DNA of 64,000 nucleotides from the NCBI GenBank assembly GCA_032173965.1, contig JAVUNC010000019.1:6448501-6512500 (forward strand), in the 5' to 3' direction. This DNA comes from Sitta carolinensis (lineage: Eukaryota > Chordata > Aves > Passeriformes > Sittidae). The position numbers and the translations under genes are program-made. Positions 63,105-64,000 of the stretch are shown here, piece by piece (the stretch's first letter is position 1; every line of letters starts with the position of its first letter). Under the pieces are notes generated by a model. It did not search any database. It was given only the letters and a program-made list of their open reading frames with translations, and was not told where the DNA came from.

Positions 63105-64000
63105 GAGATAATCTGTCTTTTGGACACTAGGTAGGATTGAAGGGGAAACACTGGACTTGAAGTAATTTAAGTTTCAACTTCTGCAGTATGTGCTTAAGAT
63201 ATTATTCACTTTGTAGGCAGTTCAATTTTCATTTTTTAAGCAGTTCATCTCTTTTTCATGCACTGCTTCTCTTGGAAGGGCATTCCTCAATGTTACTGCT
63301 ATAATGTATATGGCTTTTCTAATTTTCACCTTAAATGATGCATACTGGGTTTATAGCAACTGCTCTTGAGCCAGAACTGTCTTTTACTTTCCTGCCTGAT
63401 GTTTATGGTCTGTTACTATTGCTTAGTGGAAAATTATTTAGAATGAATTTGTTTTGAAGAGAAATCAGGAGAGTCTGGGGGATATGAGCTGGCCATGATG
63501 GCTGCAGTTTGAGACAACTGGCCTGTTTCAGTGATGATGATGGCATCTGCTCTCCTGCACTATGGTAATAACGAAACTCTTCTGAAAATCTCTGTGGGAC
63601 TGACTTGCCACACTTGTCCAGCCTAGACAGGCCATCCTAATGGTGGGAACTGGAAGGAAATCACAGTACAAGGTAGTAAGAAGTGCAGGTCTCTGTTTAG
63701 GCAGGGTCGGTGGAGGGAGGCAGCCTTTTTCTTAGCAGACTTACATAGTTGGGGGATGCTTAAAAGCTTTTGGCATACAAATCCCTCCTAGACAGAACAG
63801 TCAAGTGTTTGATTGATTCAGGAAAACCTTTTTGGTTCTTTGCTAGCAGAAGCAGCTGTGGAGGATTTCTTGTCTTTCAAATGAACTGCTCATCAAAATA
63901 CTGTGTTCCGAAATAAGAAAAGAATTACCACTGAGATACACAGGGCAGCCAGAGGATTTCTGCAGATGCCTAGGCAGGTTCAGGATAGTATATGAGAGAG

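Larger units (their letters stand above)
58201..64000. other. Intergenic stretch to the right edge
   Basis: No recognisable exon or RNA gene. It contains a T28 run (61559-61586) and a 32-bp two-copy duplication (63041-63104). A GC-richer, CpG-poor block lies at about 59100-59600, where a minus-strand frame is open by composition only. Confidence 0.6.

Noticed and set aside
1..64000. CRISPR arrays, bacterial operons, rRNA, snRNA or integrated viral genes
   Set aside because: No regularly spaced repeats, no recognisable snRNA or rRNA cores and no retroviral gag, pol or env motifs were seen. The only retroelement coding remnant is CR1.

Overview
The window is vertebrate nuclear DNA, most likely from a bird. 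The signs are one recognisable protein-coding exon of a conserved vertebrate gene, long AT-rich non-coding stretches, a strong CpG island at a promoter, and two CR1-type LINE fragments with the typical avian 3' end. Another sauropsid cannot be excluded. There are no operons, CRISPR arrays, tRNAs, rRNAs or recognisable viral genes.

Layout. Positions 1-14400 are read as intron 1 of CDC42BPA (MRCK-alpha), a minus-strand gene that runs off the left edge. The coding exon at 14401-14578 (minus) encodes residues 1-59 and ends at a GTAAGT donor. Upstream in gene order lie a T-rich stretch and then a CpG island at about 15090-16630. The island is the gene's promoter and 5' UTR and has many low-complexity GC tracts. 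A GTAAGG donor at 15425-15430 and a poly-pyrimidine/AG acceptor near 14626 (both minus strand) suggest that the 5' UTR may itself be split by a short intron.

The other side of the island shows signs of divergent plus-strand transcription: two YY1-like motifs, each containing an ATG in good context, and a pair of splice signals (donor at 16803, acceptor ending at 17973). Joining at those signals gives an unbroken 66-codon frame. This is a hypothesis, not a recognised gene.

From about 18 kb to 64 kb I recognise no conserved exon. That stretch contains a short CR1 3' end (22057-22290, minus), two orphan CpG-dense islets at 37390-37780 and 38690-39125 (the second with a CRE-like site and a TATA-like box in promoter spacing), a longer dead CR1 copy (57290-58200, plus), microsatellites, poly-T runs and several two-copy tandem duplications of about 17-32 bp. 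Nearly all open frames here look like chance frames, and several begin at non-ATG codons. The best candidates for something undescribed are the divergent two-exon transcript and the orphan CpG/TATA promoter.
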